From: LMUY01 sp965276785
GTDB taxonomy: Bacteria; Pseudomonadota; Alphaproteobacteria; Acetobacterales; Acetobacteraceae
DNA: 64,000 bases
Reading direction: 5' to 3'
Assembly: GCA_965276785.1 (NCBI GenBank)
Contig: OZ255629.1
Location: 2,666,001 to 2,730,000, forward strand
A program made the translations under genes and the position numbers. Positions 45,461 to 54,722 of the stretch are shown in pieces. The notes under the pieces were generated by a model, which saw only the letters and a program-made list of their open reading frames with translations, had not been told where the DNA came from and searched no databases. Numbering within the stretch: position 1 is the stretch's first letter; the number at the start of each line of letters is the position of its first letter.

Positions 45461-47098
45461 TCAGGAAGCTGCCGGGACGCTGAATGTTGCCCGAAGCCGC
45501 TTCTTGTCGATCTTTCCCACGCTGGTCCGCGGCAGACCGTCCACTATCACGACGCGGTCGGGGACGGCGATGCGGGAAATCGCGCCGCGCTCCACGAACC
45601 CCTGGAGGTAGCCGCGGAGCGTCGCCGTGTCGATGGTGGCGCCGGACTGCGGGACCACGACGGCAAGTGGGCGCTCGCCCCACTTCGCGTCTGCCACGCC
45701 GATCACCGCCACCTCGTGCACGTCCTCGGCCTGCGAGATCAGGCTCTCCAGTAGCACGGACGAAACCCACTCGCCGCCGGTCTTCACCACGTCCTTGATT
45801 CGATCCGTCACGCAGATCCGGCCGACGGGGTCCATCGTCGCAAGGTCGCCGGTGTGGAGATAGCCACCGGCCCATAGCGCCTCGGAGGCTGCCTCGTCGC
45901 CGCGGTAGCCCGGCGTCAGCCAGGGTGCGCGCACCACTATCTCGCCGGCCGTGCTGCCGTCATGCGGCACGTCGCGCATGGCAGGGTCGACCACGCGTAT
46001 CTCGACCAGGGGGCCCGCGAAGCCGATGCGAGTTCGTACTTCCACCTGCCGGTCTGCGTCGGCTTGCAGTTCCGCCTGGCCAAGCTGCGACATGGTCAGC
46101 ACGGGGCCGGTCTCGGACATGCCGAACCCGCCGAACACGTCGATGCCGCGCGCCAGCGCCCGCCGGGCCAGGCTGGCCGGCAGGTCGGAGCCGCCGACCG
46201 CCATGGCCAGCCGCGACAGGTCGGTCGCCTCTGCCTCCGGCGCACCCAGCAGCATCTGCAGGATCGTGGGCACACAATGCGTGAAGGTCACGCCCTCCGT
46301 TGCGATCAGCCGGAGCAGCGTGGCCGGCTCGTAGCGGCCGGGATAGACCTGCTTGACCCCGGCCGTCGTGGCCGCCCACGGGAACCCCCAGGCGTGGACA
46401 TGGAACATGGGCGTCATCGGCATGTAGACGCTGGACCGGTCGAACCGCCCCTGGCGCGGGGCCAGGCCCAGCCGGGTCAACAGCGACATAGTGTGCAGCA
46501 CAATCCCGCGGTGCGTGAAGCTGACGCCTTTGGGTAGACCGGTCGTGCCGCTGGTGTAGAACGCCGTGGCCTGGGTGTTCTCGTCGAAATCGGGGAAGTC
46601 GTAGTCGTCCCGGCCGGTCGCGAGCAGCTCCTCGTACTCCGCCTCGAACGGCAAGGTAGCGCCCATGCCGGGTCGGTCGCGTAGGACGACGAACCGGCGC
46701 GTGCCCGCCAGGTGGGGTGTGATCGCGTCCAGTAGGGGGGCGAAGTCGTCGTTGATCAGGATCACGGACGCGCCCGCGTGATTAATCGTGTAGGCTAAGT
46801 GTTCGGGCGAGAGCCGGACGTTGATCGTTTGCAGCACGGCGCCCATCATCGGCACGGCGAAGAACGCTTCGAGGAAGAGGTCGCTGTCCCAGTCCATGAC
46901 GCCCACCGTATCGCCGGGCCGGACGCCGAGCTGGGTGTTCAGCGCGTGCGCGAGCCGGCTGACGCGGGCGCCGAACTCGGCGTAGGTCCTGCGCCGCAGG
47001 TCGCGGTAGACGATCTCCTGCCCGGGCCACTGCAACAGTGCGTTGCGCAGGAGTTGCTTGAGCAGGAGTGGGTAGGCGTAGAACTCCTTCGCGTTCAT
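45461..47098 (-). CDS. Medium/short-chain acyl-CoA ligase (AMP-binding)
   Basis: This is an ANL-superfamily ligase of about 545 residues: ATAFYTSGTTGLPKGVSFTH (P-loop), THCVPTILQMLLGAPE, GGFGMSETGPVL (A5), GYLHTGDLATMDPVGRICVTDRIKDVV (A7-A8) and LPRTSVGKIDKK (A10 Lys). The start MNAKEFYAYPLLLKQLL is set by an AGGA site and by loss of homology before it. The protein activates a carboxylic acid to its CoA thioester via an adenylate, the entry step for the ACAD, SDR and APH enzymes encoded after it. LvaE and fatty-acid ligases are the nearest analogues. Confidence 0.93.
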   Translation of the reverse strand: MNAKEFYAYPLLLKQLLRNALLQWPGQEIVYRDLRRRTYAEFGARVSRLAHALNTQLGVRPGDTVGVMDWDSDLFLEAFFAVPMMGAVLQTINVRLSPEHLAYTINHAGASVILINDDFAPLLDAITPHLAGTRRFVVLRDRPGMGATLPFEAEYEELLATGRDDYDFPDFDENTQATAFYTSGTTGLPKGVSFTHRGIVLHTMSLLTRLGLAPRQGRFDRSSVYMPMTPMFHVHAWGFPWAATTAGVKQVYPGRYEPATLLRLIATEGVTFTHCVPTILQMLLGAPEAEATDLSRLAMAVGGSDLPASLARRALARGIDVFGGFGMSETGPVLTMSQLGQAELQADADRQVEVRTRIGFAGPLVEIRVVDPAMRDVPHDGSTAGEIVVRAPWLTPGYRGDEAASEALWAGGYLHTGDLATMDPVGRICVTDRIKDVVKTGGEWVSSVLLESLISQAEDVHEVAVIGVADAKWGERPLAVVVPQSGATIDTATLRGYLQGFVERGAISRIAVPDRVVIVDGLPRTSVGKIDKKRLRATFSVPAAS

Positions 47099-47138
47099 TC
47101 GGGGGTCCTTTCCCGACATGCGCTCATTGCCTGAGGCG

Positions 47139-47981
47139 TCATGTCCGGGCATCCAGGAAGTCCAGCATGATCGCCGCCGCTTCCGACCCGCCGTCTCCGG
47201 CACGCTCCGGCGTGACGGCCGCGACTGCGCCGGGGATCATTTGCACGCCCCGCTCGAGCTGATCGTGGAACGTGTCGCTCGGCGCGGCGGTGAGCAGGAC
47301 CGTGTTGCGCACCAGCGGGAGGCGTTCCTGCTTAGAGTAACGGATGCCTGCGTTGTAGTTGCGATGGTAGGTTCGGCATCCCTTGAGGAACTCGACCGTC
47401 TCGTCGTGGAGGTAGTCGGGGGAGGGCAGGTCGAGCGGGCGCCGCGCCGCGAGCCGGCTGTCCCACCATGGCCAGAACAGCCACGAGTCGCGCGTCATCG
47501 ACCAGGCTTTCATCAGCTGGGTTCCGTGCACGTCCGGCGTGATGACCGGAGCATGGACGTTATCGAGCAGGTTGCTGCGCTCGTTTGGCGTGAACACGGA
47601 TAAGCCGTCCATGATGACACGGCGGATGCGGTCGCCGTGCGCGATCGACAGTTCGACGCAGATCGAGGCGCCGGTGTGCGCGCCGTAGAGGTCGACGGGC
47701 TCGAGTCCGAGCGCCTCGATCGTCTGCCAGTGCGCCACCGCGAGATCCGCGACTGTGATGTCGTCACCAGGTAAAGGGTCGGAATCGCCCGTACCGGCCG
47801 TGTCGATCAGCACCACGTGACGCTTGCCTACGAAATGCGCGGCGAGTGACAGCATGTAGAAGCTTGTGTGCGGCGCGGCGTGGCACATCACGAGCGCCGG
47901 AAGGCCTGGTGAGCCGCTCGTGCGCACGTGCATCTGGCCGTGTGCAACATCAACAAACCGACGGCGGAATGTCGGCGCCAT
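47139..47981 (-). CDS. Alpha/beta hydrolase with altered nucleophile elbow
   Basis: This is a 280-residue alpha/beta-hydrolase fold protein. VMCHAAPHTSFYMLSLAAHF occupies the oxyanion region (HAAP) and VVLIDTAGTGDSDPLPGDDI follows. The elbow VDLYGAHTGASICVEL has His at the nucleophile position of GxSxG. The downstream core includes WLFWPWWDSRLAARRPLD, RNTVLLTAAPSDTFHD (acid Asp region) and IMLDFLDA. Either the catalytic mechanism differs or the enzyme is not a classic serine hydrolase; related proteins with a GxHTG elbow are known to me only as uncharacterised members. It is second to the broken remnants in the operon. Confidence 0.87.
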   Translation of the reverse strand: MAPTFRRRFVDVAHGQMHVRTSGSPGLPALVMCHAAPHTSFYMLSLAAHFVGKRHVVLIDTAGTGDSDPLPGDDITVADLAVAHWQTIEALGLEPVDLYGAHTGASICVELSIAHGDRIRRVIMDGLSVFTPNERSNLLDNVHAPVITPDVHGTQLMKAWSMTRDSWLFWPWWDSRLAARRPLDLPSPDYLHDETVEFLKGCRTYHRNYNAGIRYSKQERLPLVRNTVLLTAAPSDTFHDQLERGVQMIPGAVAAVTPERAGDGGSEAAAIMLDFLDART

Positions 47982-47995
47982 TCAAAGCTGACCCT

Positions 47996-48323
47996 TCACT
48001 TGGTGAGTAGGCAAGCCTTGGACGCGGGGCGGAAGGCCTCCACCGCGGGTATGCGGCGCAGGACATTGTACAGGTCCCACTCGCCCTTCGCCTCTCCCCT
48101 TGTAAGGGAAGCCGGGCTGCGCGGCCTTGAACTCCTCGACTGCCATCTCTGTCGCCACGACCGACCCTTTGCCACCCCAGGACGAGAACGGTCCGGAGAA
48201 GTCCGACAACACACCCAACTTCAGCGCCTGCGGCGTTTGACCCCGAGCAGGGCGGTGAACTGCCAGAGGGGCGGCGGCAACCGTCGCCAGCGTGGCTCGG
48301 CGGGTCAGGGTTGCGTTGCTCAT
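47996..48323 (-). pseudogene. ABC branched-chain-type substrate-binding protein with large internal deletion
   Basis: The N-terminus is intact: MSNATLTRRATLATVAAAPLA (twin-Arg-like signal), then ALKLGVLSDFSGPFSSWGGK and ATEMAVEEFKAA, the start of a Leu/Ile/Val-type periplasmic binding protein. After GFPYK the sequence jumps, in another frame, to EWDLYNVLRRIPAVEAFRPA and the end of such a protein. About 300 residues in between are gone. No permease or ATPase genes are present, so the transporter is dead here. Confidence 0.8.
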
Positions 48324-48640
48324 GACCGCCCCCCCGATGCGGCCGTCCGTGTAGAAAGCGTCATGATTTCCTCCAGCGTGTCGGCCTGCTCCATCGTCAT
48401 CACGCGGCCGATTAGGTGCTCCGCGGCAGCCGGGGTGATCACCCGGGTGGCGTTGGCGAGGAACTTGTCCTCCACCGCTGCCCGCGACATCGGCCACTCC
48501 GGCGTGCCGAGGCTCCACGGCTTGCGGCTGCGCAGCACGCGCGCGTCCTTCAGGTGCACTTGGCCAAGGGTAAAGTTGGCCAGGCGGACCGTCTGCGTCG
48601 CACCCTCGGTCAGCAACAGCTGGCGAACGTTGGTGTCCAT
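48320..48640 (-). pseudogene. MmgE/PrpD C-terminal remnant
   Basis: From about residue 40 the frame reads KPWSLGTPEWPMSRAAVEDKFLANATRVI, the closing 'GxPExPMSxxxxExKFxxNA' block of MmgE/PrpD proteins. The rest of the 450-residue enzyme is absent. The ATG at 48640 (MDTNVRQLLL) is 76 bases downstream of operator site 2 and its stop overlaps the next start (ATGA), so it is still the leader cistron of the acyl-CoA operon. Confidence 0.75.
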
Positions 48641-48715
48641 GGCTCCCTTCCGTTTGCCGATTGCCTCGGCATTCCCGCACTGGCGCATGGGTTGACACAC
48701 TCCTGCCCAGTCTGT

Positions 48716-48733
48716 CTAGTGATTATATACACA
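48716..48733. promoter_or_regulatory. Shared operator motif, site 2
   Basis: CTAGTGATTATATACACA lies between the divergent starts of the acyl-CoA operon (48640) and the flavin monooxygenase (48802). Its reverse complement differs from site 1 at one position. A single regulator dimer here could control both transcripts. Confidence 0.78.
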
Positions 48734-48801
48734 TGCCGACTTTGGTTTTTCGGGTAACCCTGATGCCTTGTCAGGCCAAGCAAGAAAGAGGGAGGACCGC
48801 C

Positions 48802-50163
48802 ATGAAGAAGCTTCTTGCCAACGCGTTCTATTGTGGTTCACCCGGCCAATCCTGGGCCGGCCTGTGGACCCATCCGCGGTCGAAGGGCGCTGATTACAAC
48901 ACCCCTGGCTTCTGGACGGATCTGGCAAGGATTTGCGAGCGCGGCCTGCTTGACGGCATTTTCATCGCCGACGGGCTTGGTATTTCCGACGTGTACGAGG
49001 GCAGGCCAGACGCTCTCCTTCGGTCCGGCAGCTTCGCGCCCACGCTGGATCCGATGCTGCTGGTGCCGCTCATGTCGTCCGTCACCAAACACCTCAGCTT
49101 CGGCGTAACTGGCAACACAACTTATGAAACGCCTTACCTCCTGGCGCGGCGGCTTTCCACGCTGGACCACCTGACGGAAGGTCGGGTGGCCTGGAACGTC
49201 GTGACTGGGGTCCTGGAAGCAACGGCCCGGGCGGTCGGCCTGAAAGCCATGGCGCCGCACGACGAGCGCTACGCCATGGCCGACGAGTATATGGCGCTGG
49301 CCTATCGGCTGTGGGAGGAAAGCTGGGACGACGGCGCGGCCGTCCGGGACCGGTCGAGAATGACGTTCTCCGACCCGAGGCACGTCCGGGCGATCTCGCA
49401 CGAGGGCAAGTATCTCAACTGCCAGGCGGTCCACCTGTCGGAACCCTCGCCACAGCGCACCCCGGTGATTTTCTCCGCCGGGGCGTCCACGGCCGGGACG
49501 GACTTCGTGGGCAAGCACGCCGAGTGCGCGTTCATCGCCTACGGGAGCCGGGATTTCGCTCGCAAGCAGGTCGGCGCAATCCGCGAAAAGTGCGTCGCCA
49601 ACGGGCGCAGCCACGACGACGTGCGGGTTTTCGTGCCAGCGACCGTGATCGTGGCGCCCACCGACGCGGAGGCACGCGACATCCAGCGCGAGTACGAGGC
49701 GTGCACGGACGGCGCCGGCAATCTTGCGAACCGGTCGCAGCTCATGGGCATTGACCTTTCGAAATACTCGCTTGACGATCCGGTCCCAGGCCAGAAAACC
49801 AATGCTAGCCAGTCCGCGGGCGACGTGCTCACGACCGGTGCCGCTCGGCCGCTGCGCATCCGTGACCTGATGACGTTCGGCGAGGGCCGCGACCTGTTCC
49901 TTGTCGGCTCGCCCGCCACAGTCGCGGATAAGCTCATTGAGTGGGCGGAATACACGGGTGTAGACGGCCTCAACCTGACGCGCACCGTCGAGCCCGACGG
50001 ACTGCGGAACTTCTGCGACTTGCTGGTGCCAGAGCTGCAGAACCGCGGCGCGTTCAAGACCGAGTACGCCGAGGGACCAATGCGGGAAAAGCTGTTCCCG
50101 GGAACACGTGGCCGGGTGAAGCCGACCCATCCCGCCGCACGGGCCCCCGCCATGGCTACTTGA
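48802..50163 (+). CDS. LLM-class FMN-dependent monooxygenase (NtaA/SnaA/DszA type)
   Basis: This is a 453-residue TIM-barrel flavin monooxygenase. FWTDLARICERGLLDGIFIADGLG, TKHLSFGVTGNTTYETPYLLARRLSTLDHLTEGRVAWNVVT (the family hallmark) and QRTPVIFSAGASTAGTDFVGKHAECAF are clear, and LVGSPATVADKLIEWAEYTGVDGLNL closes the barrel. These enzymes take FMNH2 from a separate reductase and oxidise aminopolycarboxylates, sulfones, alkanes or heterocycles. No reductase gene is adjacent. The ATG follows a GGAGGA site. It is divergent from the acyl-CoA operon and upstream of the GntR gene, so it is probably the first step of the pathway. Confidence 0.93.
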   Translation: MKKLLANAFYCGSPGQSWAGLWTHPRSKGADYNTPGFWTDLARICERGLLDGIFIADGLGISDVYEGRPDALLRSGSFAPTLDPMLLVPLMSSVTKHLSFGVTGNTTYETPYLLARRLSTLDHLTEGRVAWNVVTGVLEATARAVGLKAMAPHDERYAMADEYMALAYRLWEESWDDGAAVRDRSRMTFSDPRHVRAISHEGKYLNCQAVHLSEPSPQRTPVIFSAGASTAGTDFVGKHAECAFIAYGSRDFARKQVGAIREKCVANGRSHDDVRVFVPATVIVAPTDAEARDIQREYEACTDGAGNLANRSQLMGIDLSKYSLDDPVPGQKTNASQSAGDVLTTGAARPLRIRDLMTFGEGRDLFLVGSPATVADKLIEWAEYTGVDGLNLTRTVEPDGLRNFCDLLVPELQNRGAFKTEYAEGPMREKLFPGTRGRVKPTHPAARAPAMAT

Positions 50164-50246
50164 GCCGGAGCGTGTCCCTGTCGCCTTCTGCGCTTTCTGG
50201 TAATGTAGGGTCGCCTGTTGCGGCTCCACTGCTGCCTGCGAGAACT

Positions 50247-51041
50247 ATGCCCGAGCCTGCCACCCTCCCCGAGTTCTCCCCCGCCAAAGGCACCCTCCTG
50301 CACCGCCAGCTGTTTCTGGTCCTGCGCGAGCAGATCCTGCGGGGTGCGTTCGCGCCGCGCGGGGCGCTGCCCAAGGAGGAGGATTTGTGCGAGCACTTCG
50401 GCGTGTCGCGCATCACCGTGCGCCGCGCGCTCTCCGACCTGGCCACCCTTGGACTGGTGGAGCGCCGGCACGGCCTGGGCACCTTTGTGCGCGAAGGCGT
50501 GTCCATCACCCGGCCCGCGCCCAACCTAGGCCTGATCGAGGAACTGAAGAAGCAGGGGCGCGAAACGGACGTGGAGGTGCTGCGCTTCGAGCACGCGTCA
50601 CCCCCCGACAGGGCCATGCACCTGCTGCAGCTTGAGGCCGGAGAGCAATCCATTCACGCCGTGCGCCTGCGCAAGCTGGACGGCATTCCGGTCTTGCTCA
50701 CCGACGCGTGGATACCAGCCCGGCTTCGTAAGGGGGTGACCGCGGCCAAGCTGGGGAAGAGCCCGCTTTACGAGGTGCTGCTCGGTCAGGGTGTCCGGTT
50801 TGGGCGAGTGGTCCAGGAGTACACGGCCGTGGTCGCCGACCCGGCGCTGGCCGGACGCATGAAGGTGGAGGTGGGTGCAGCGCTGCTGCGCATCGTCCGC
50901 GTGATGCACGACGGCGCCGACCGGCCGATCCTCTACCTCGATGCCTATTTGACCTCCGAACGGAGCCGCGTGCTGATGGACATACCCGGGGAAACCGTCA
51001 ACACGCTGACCGCTGGGCGGATCGTGCACGATGCCATTTGA
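50247..51041 (+). CDS. GntR/HutC-family regulator, candidate for the three operator sites
   Basis: The winged HTH is LLHRQLFLVLREQILRGAFAPRGALPKEEDLCEHFGVSRITVRRALSDLATLGLVERRHGLGTFV, followed by a UTRA ligand-binding domain (RETDVEVLRFE, SIHAVRLRKLDGIPVLLTDAWIPA to ILYLDAYLTSERSRVLMD). This combination is the HutC subfamily, whose operators are AT-rich dyads around GT-N-TA-TA-N-AC. It is 84 bases after the monooxygenase, probably the same transcript, and overlaps prpF2 by 11 bases. It is the only regulator inside the catabolic gene block. Confidence 0.92.
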   Translation: MPEPATLPEFSPAKGTLLHRQLFLVLREQILRGAFAPRGALPKEEDLCEHFGVSRITVRRALSDLATLGLVERRHGLGTFVREGVSITRPAPNLGLIEELKKQGRETDVEVLRFEHASPPDRAMHLLQLEAGEQSIHAVRLRKLDGIPVLLTDAWIPARLRKGVTAAKLGKSPLYEVLLGQGVRFGRVVQEYTAVVADPALAGRMKVEVGAALLRIVRVMHDGADRPILYLDAYLTSERSRVLMDIPGETVNTLTAGRIVHDAI

Positions 51042-52198
51042 CGAGCGCGCAGCCGGGGCCGACCAGATGGAGATCCCCTGCGTGTTTATGCGCGGCGGCA
51101 CCAGCAAGGCGCTGTTCTTCCGCGGTCATGATCTTTCGCCGCCCGGGCCCGCCCGCGACGGCGTGCTCAAGCGCGCCATGGGCACCCCGGACGACGCACA
51201 GATCGACGGCATGGGCGGCGGGCGGCTGAATACCTCGAAGGTCGCCGTCGTCGACCCGTCGGCGCGGGCGGACGCCGACGTCGACTATACCTTCGCGCAA
51301 GTGGAGCTAGGAGCCGACCGGGTCGGCTACGAGGGCAACTGCGGCAACATTTCTTCTGCCGTTGGCGTATTCGCCGTGGACGAGGGCTTAGTGCCAGCGA
51401 TCGAGCCGTTGACCACGGTCAGGATCTACAACACCAACACGGGCAAAATCCTTGTGGCCCGGGTGCCGGTGGCGAACGGCCGCGCCCGGGTATTCGGCAA
51501 TTGCGCCATCCCCCGACGTGCCCGGCACGGGCGCGGAGATCCTCATGGACTACGCGGGCAGTGTCGGGTCCGCCACCGGCCAGCTGCTGCCGACGGGCGC
51601 GGCGGTCGACACTGTCGTCCTGGACGACGGTCGCGCAGTCCCGGCATCGGTTTGCGATGTCGCCAACCCTTGCGTCTTCGTCGCGGCATCCGACCTCGGG
51701 CTGCGCGGCAATGAGCGGCCGGAAGAGATCGAGGGCAACCCGGCCCTTGTCGCGGCGGTAGAGGAGGTGCGCGGTAGGCTTGGTCAGGCGCTCGGCTTCT
51801 GGCCGAACTGGCGGACGGGCGGGCTGCCGGCTATGCCGATGCTTGTGATTGTGGCTCCTACCCCGGCGGACGAACCGGCAGACCTCCGTGCGCGCCTTCT
51901 CTACTTGGGCAAATGCCACCCTACCATTGCCGGAACGGGCGCGATCTGCCTCGCCGCTGCGTCCCGGGTCCCGGGCTCGGTGGTCCGCACCGTTCTCAGG
52001 CCCGGCCGCGCCACCTCGGACCTACTCCGCATCGGGCATCCTTCCGGCACGCTTGAAGTCAGAGTTGTGCTTGACGGCGAAGGTTTCGGCGAGGACGTGG
52101 GGTTTCGCGACCTAGGCTTCGCCAGCACCGCCCGTCGCCTCATGGCGGGACGGGTGAGCTTGCCCCACGTAGCTCCCGGAAACTCCGGCCACTGTTAG
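51031..52198 (+). pseudogene. prpF: Second PrpF-family isomerase, single frameshift
   Basis: The first part reads IPCVFMRGGTSKALFFRGHDL, then YEGNCGNISSAVGVFAVDEGL and VPVANGRARVFGNCAI. Then a run of five C (51510-51514) has one base too many for the expected 'IPDVPGTGAE'. The next frame continues with SPDVPGTGAEILMDYAGSVG, LPTGAAVDTVVLDDGR, HPTIAGTGAICLAAASR and ends at GNSGHC. Otherwise full-length (about 388 residues). Homopolymer slippage could restore it, or the base may be a sequencing error. It is coupled to the GntR gene. Confidence 0.9.
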
Positions 52199-52227
52199 CG
52201 CAGAGTGGTGTAGCTGCCGCGCACTCT

Positions 52228-52363
52228 CGGGAGCGGCCCGACTCTTGGGGCAAACATGGCGGATGACCCGGAACGTGCCGGGCACGTAGTCGAGGATCTC
52301 GGTCACGTCCTCGCTAGGGAGCGTAAGGATGCCGCCACAGGAGAGGCATGCAATCGCGATCAT
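52228..52363 (-). pseudogene. IS66 TnpC scrap
   Basis: The minus strand reads ACLSCGGILTLPSEDVTEIL then YVPGTFRVIRHVCPK, the zinc-finger and 'EDVTEVLEYVPxxFKVIRHVRPK' block of IS66 transposases. Only about 45 residues remain, without start or catalytic residues. Confidence 0.7.
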
Positions 52364-52480
52364 GGTCGGCGTTAGCCGCTACACGGTCGCCGAATACCTG
52401 CGCCGCGCCGCCGTGGTCGGCATCTCTTAACCGGTGCCGGCGGCGCTGGACGAGATGGCGCTGGAGCGCTACCCCCTTGT
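52363..52480 (+). pseudogene. IS21 IstA N-terminal scrap
   Basis: MVGVSRYTVAEYLRRAAVVG, IS, TAA, then PVPAALDEMALERYPLV matches the HTH and the following helix of a third kind of IS21 IstA ('VSRxTVxEYLRRA--GISWPLP-ELD'). The TAA stands for Trp. Only about 40 codons survive. Confidence 0.6.
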
Positions 52481-52550
52481 CATACCTGTTCTTTGTCGCC
52501 TTGTCCCGCGGCGCTACCACCTGGACGGGTTTCGAGAAAAGGGGCGCAGG

Positions 52551-52718
52551 ATGCGGATCGGATATTCCAGGGTCAGCACTACCGACCACGCGCCGGCCCT
52601 GACCGTGCTGCTACGGGCCAAGCCTGCCGAAGTGCGTGATCAACTAGCCGGAACCCTGGTCGGCGAGCGCACCCGCGAGTTCACTGAGCAATTGCGCATT
52701 GCAGGTGTCTCGGTATGA
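52551..52718 (+). pseudogene. Serine resolvase N-terminal scrap fused to unknown DNA
   Basis: MRIGYSRVSTTDHAPAL is the first beta-strand and catalytic-Ser loop of a Tn3-type resolvase (GYxRVSTxDQ). After 17 residues the homology ends and the frame continues as LTVLLRAKPAEVRDQLAGTL and TREFTEQLRIAGVSV, which I do not recognise. A transposon-end scrap is the likely explanation. Confidence 0.55.
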
Positions 52719-52861
52719 ACCGGACAGCCTCCCTCATTCGCAGCGATAGTAAAGCACAAGCCTCGGTTGCGAGCACTGGCCCTTTTGGCGCTGTTAGCGT
52801 CCGTGAACGGCTTGATCGGCCCCTGCTTCAAGACGATCGTCAGGTAATCGGGACGGGTTTG

Positions 52862-54722
52862 ATGAGGAGGACTGCTTGCATCGTGCTGGCCATGGTGGTG
52901 GCCGGCCTGGGCGTTGCGCCGTCATCTGCTGTAGCCACACCGATCCCCATTATTGGCCTTATCATTGGAGCGATCGACGGGATTTCGCGCGATGGCGAGC
53001 AGTCGTACGTCTCCGGCTGGGCCTGCCAGAGGGGGGTGGACGCACCGATCAAGATCCACGTTTACATGGACGGGGGCGCCGATAGACGACCCGAGCGAGT
53101 GAAAGTCGCCGACGGGGAAGCCAACTTCGACGACGAGCCGACCGTGGACGAGGTATGTGGTAACGCCACCGGCCACGCCCATCGCTTCCTCGTCCTGCTT
53201 GCCCCCGGGACGTTCGACGCTGGCCGGGACAGGAGGCTGTATGTCCCCGGCATCAGGCTCGTCGATGGGGTGCCCAACGATGCAATTCCCGGATCGGGCA
53301 GCGTTCTCCCTCAGATTCCCGGCCCAGCACCGCCCCACCCCGTCTTGCCTGCGATTGGGGGGCATACCGTGGGTCCCCAGATCACCCGAGGGTCTTCGCG
53401 AACCGGGCCGAGATCAACGGCCTCGCAGCACAAATCAATCGCCTCGGGAGCTACTCGGGCCAGAGGTTTGCCCACCTCGCCGATCGGGTGCGGGCCGACC
53501 TCGCTTCGCGGATCGACTGGGACGCGGCTTATTCGGGTTGTTGGGTGAAGACCTACCTGTTCGCCTTCGCCTACGAGAAACAGGAACCGGGCTTTGCGGC
53601 CGCGCTTCACTCGGATCTCGGACTCCAGCCCCAGAAGGACACCCCGGCTAGTGCGGCCGTCGTTGCGGCGAGATCAGCCCTCTATGCCACACTCCTTCGG
53701 GCGGGAAGGCCCAACAAGGGACCCGAGGCCAGCGACGCCGCCGGACTCGCTCGGCGCATCCTGCTCGCCTGGGCGAAGCGGGGTTTCCACGACGCGCACG
53801 GGCGCTACCGGACGGTGGCCTCCTTCGATTGCGACGACGATGGCAGGCCGGACATCCGCCCCGACGCTGGGACGGGTCTCGGACTCGGCCTCGGCCGCGG
53901 CGTAGTCTACTCCGTGCAAGCATAGGATTTGCTGATGTCTATTGGAGCACTGACGGAAGACGAGGGCCGTCAGTTAGACGCAATGCCTGCCGCGCTGTTC
54001 GACTTGGTCCGGGAGTCCTCCAACAAGGGCTACGGGACATACGAGCCTCCGTGCAACCGCTACGGCAACGGGCAGGCAAACGCTGTCGCGGCCCTGCTCG
54101 CCGTCGCGAGACTCCTCGACGACCGCGCCCGGTTCGACGCGGCGCTGCTGGTCGGTAACGCCGCAATACCGGTTGTCACGCCTTGGGTGCGGTTATTCGA
54201 CCACGCCATCTACGGGCGCGACGACGTCCCAAGCCGGTGCTTTCCCAACAGCGGTCCAGGAGCAGCGACGAGCCACCCATCCTAACAGGATCCTGTCGTC
54301 GCGGCCGGGGAGATCGGCGACCGCTATCGCAACGCCAACCCGCTCCAAGGCATCGGCTATGCCATGTTCACGCTGGAGCGGCTGACGAACGCCGCGGAAG
54401 TCATGCGGCAGGCCGGCTATGAGCCTTACGGCTATCAAGGCCGTCACTCGCAATCGCTCGAGTCCGCTGTCGCCTACTACGTTGCCTCGTCTCCGCGGTT
54501 GGCTTCGGCGGAACGGTCACGGCCGAGCGCACGCGGGCATGTTCCGTCGCCAGTCAATACGAAAGCGAGCTAGTCAATGGCGTCGACCGATTGGTGTTGT
54601 TCGGCGCCCGACGGTTTCCGGACAGTCCAACTATCACCGCTCTGGAGCCGGAGGCGAGACGGGCCGCGTCCTCAGGGCCATTCGCGACGGACGCACTGAT
54701 CTTTGGAAAGTGGCGCGATTGA
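52862..54722 (+). pseudogene. Exported alginate-lyase-like protein, multiply broken
   Basis: It starts MRRTACIVLAMVVAGLGVAP (signal peptide) and has a domain with GEQSYVSGWACQRG and GHAHRFLVLLAPG. After a frameshift near 53380 it reads RIDWDAAYSGCWVKTYLFAFAY and ARRILLAWAKRGFHDAHGRY, a TAG at 53923, DLLMSIGALTEDEGRQLDAM and NRYGNGQANAVAALLAVA, a TAA at 54283, then GDRYRNANPLQGIGYAMFTLERLTNAAEVM. A last shift near 54495 gives GFGGTVTAERTRACSV, and the frame ends with a TGA at 54720-54722. The helical part resembles alginate-lyase-type (alpha/alpha barrel) domains. Two stops and two shifts exclude function. Confidence 0.65.

Noticed and set aside
52434..52718. Intact small protein of 94 residues
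   Set aside because: It is a chain of unrelated pieces (an IS21 scrap, then a resolvase start) with no common origin.
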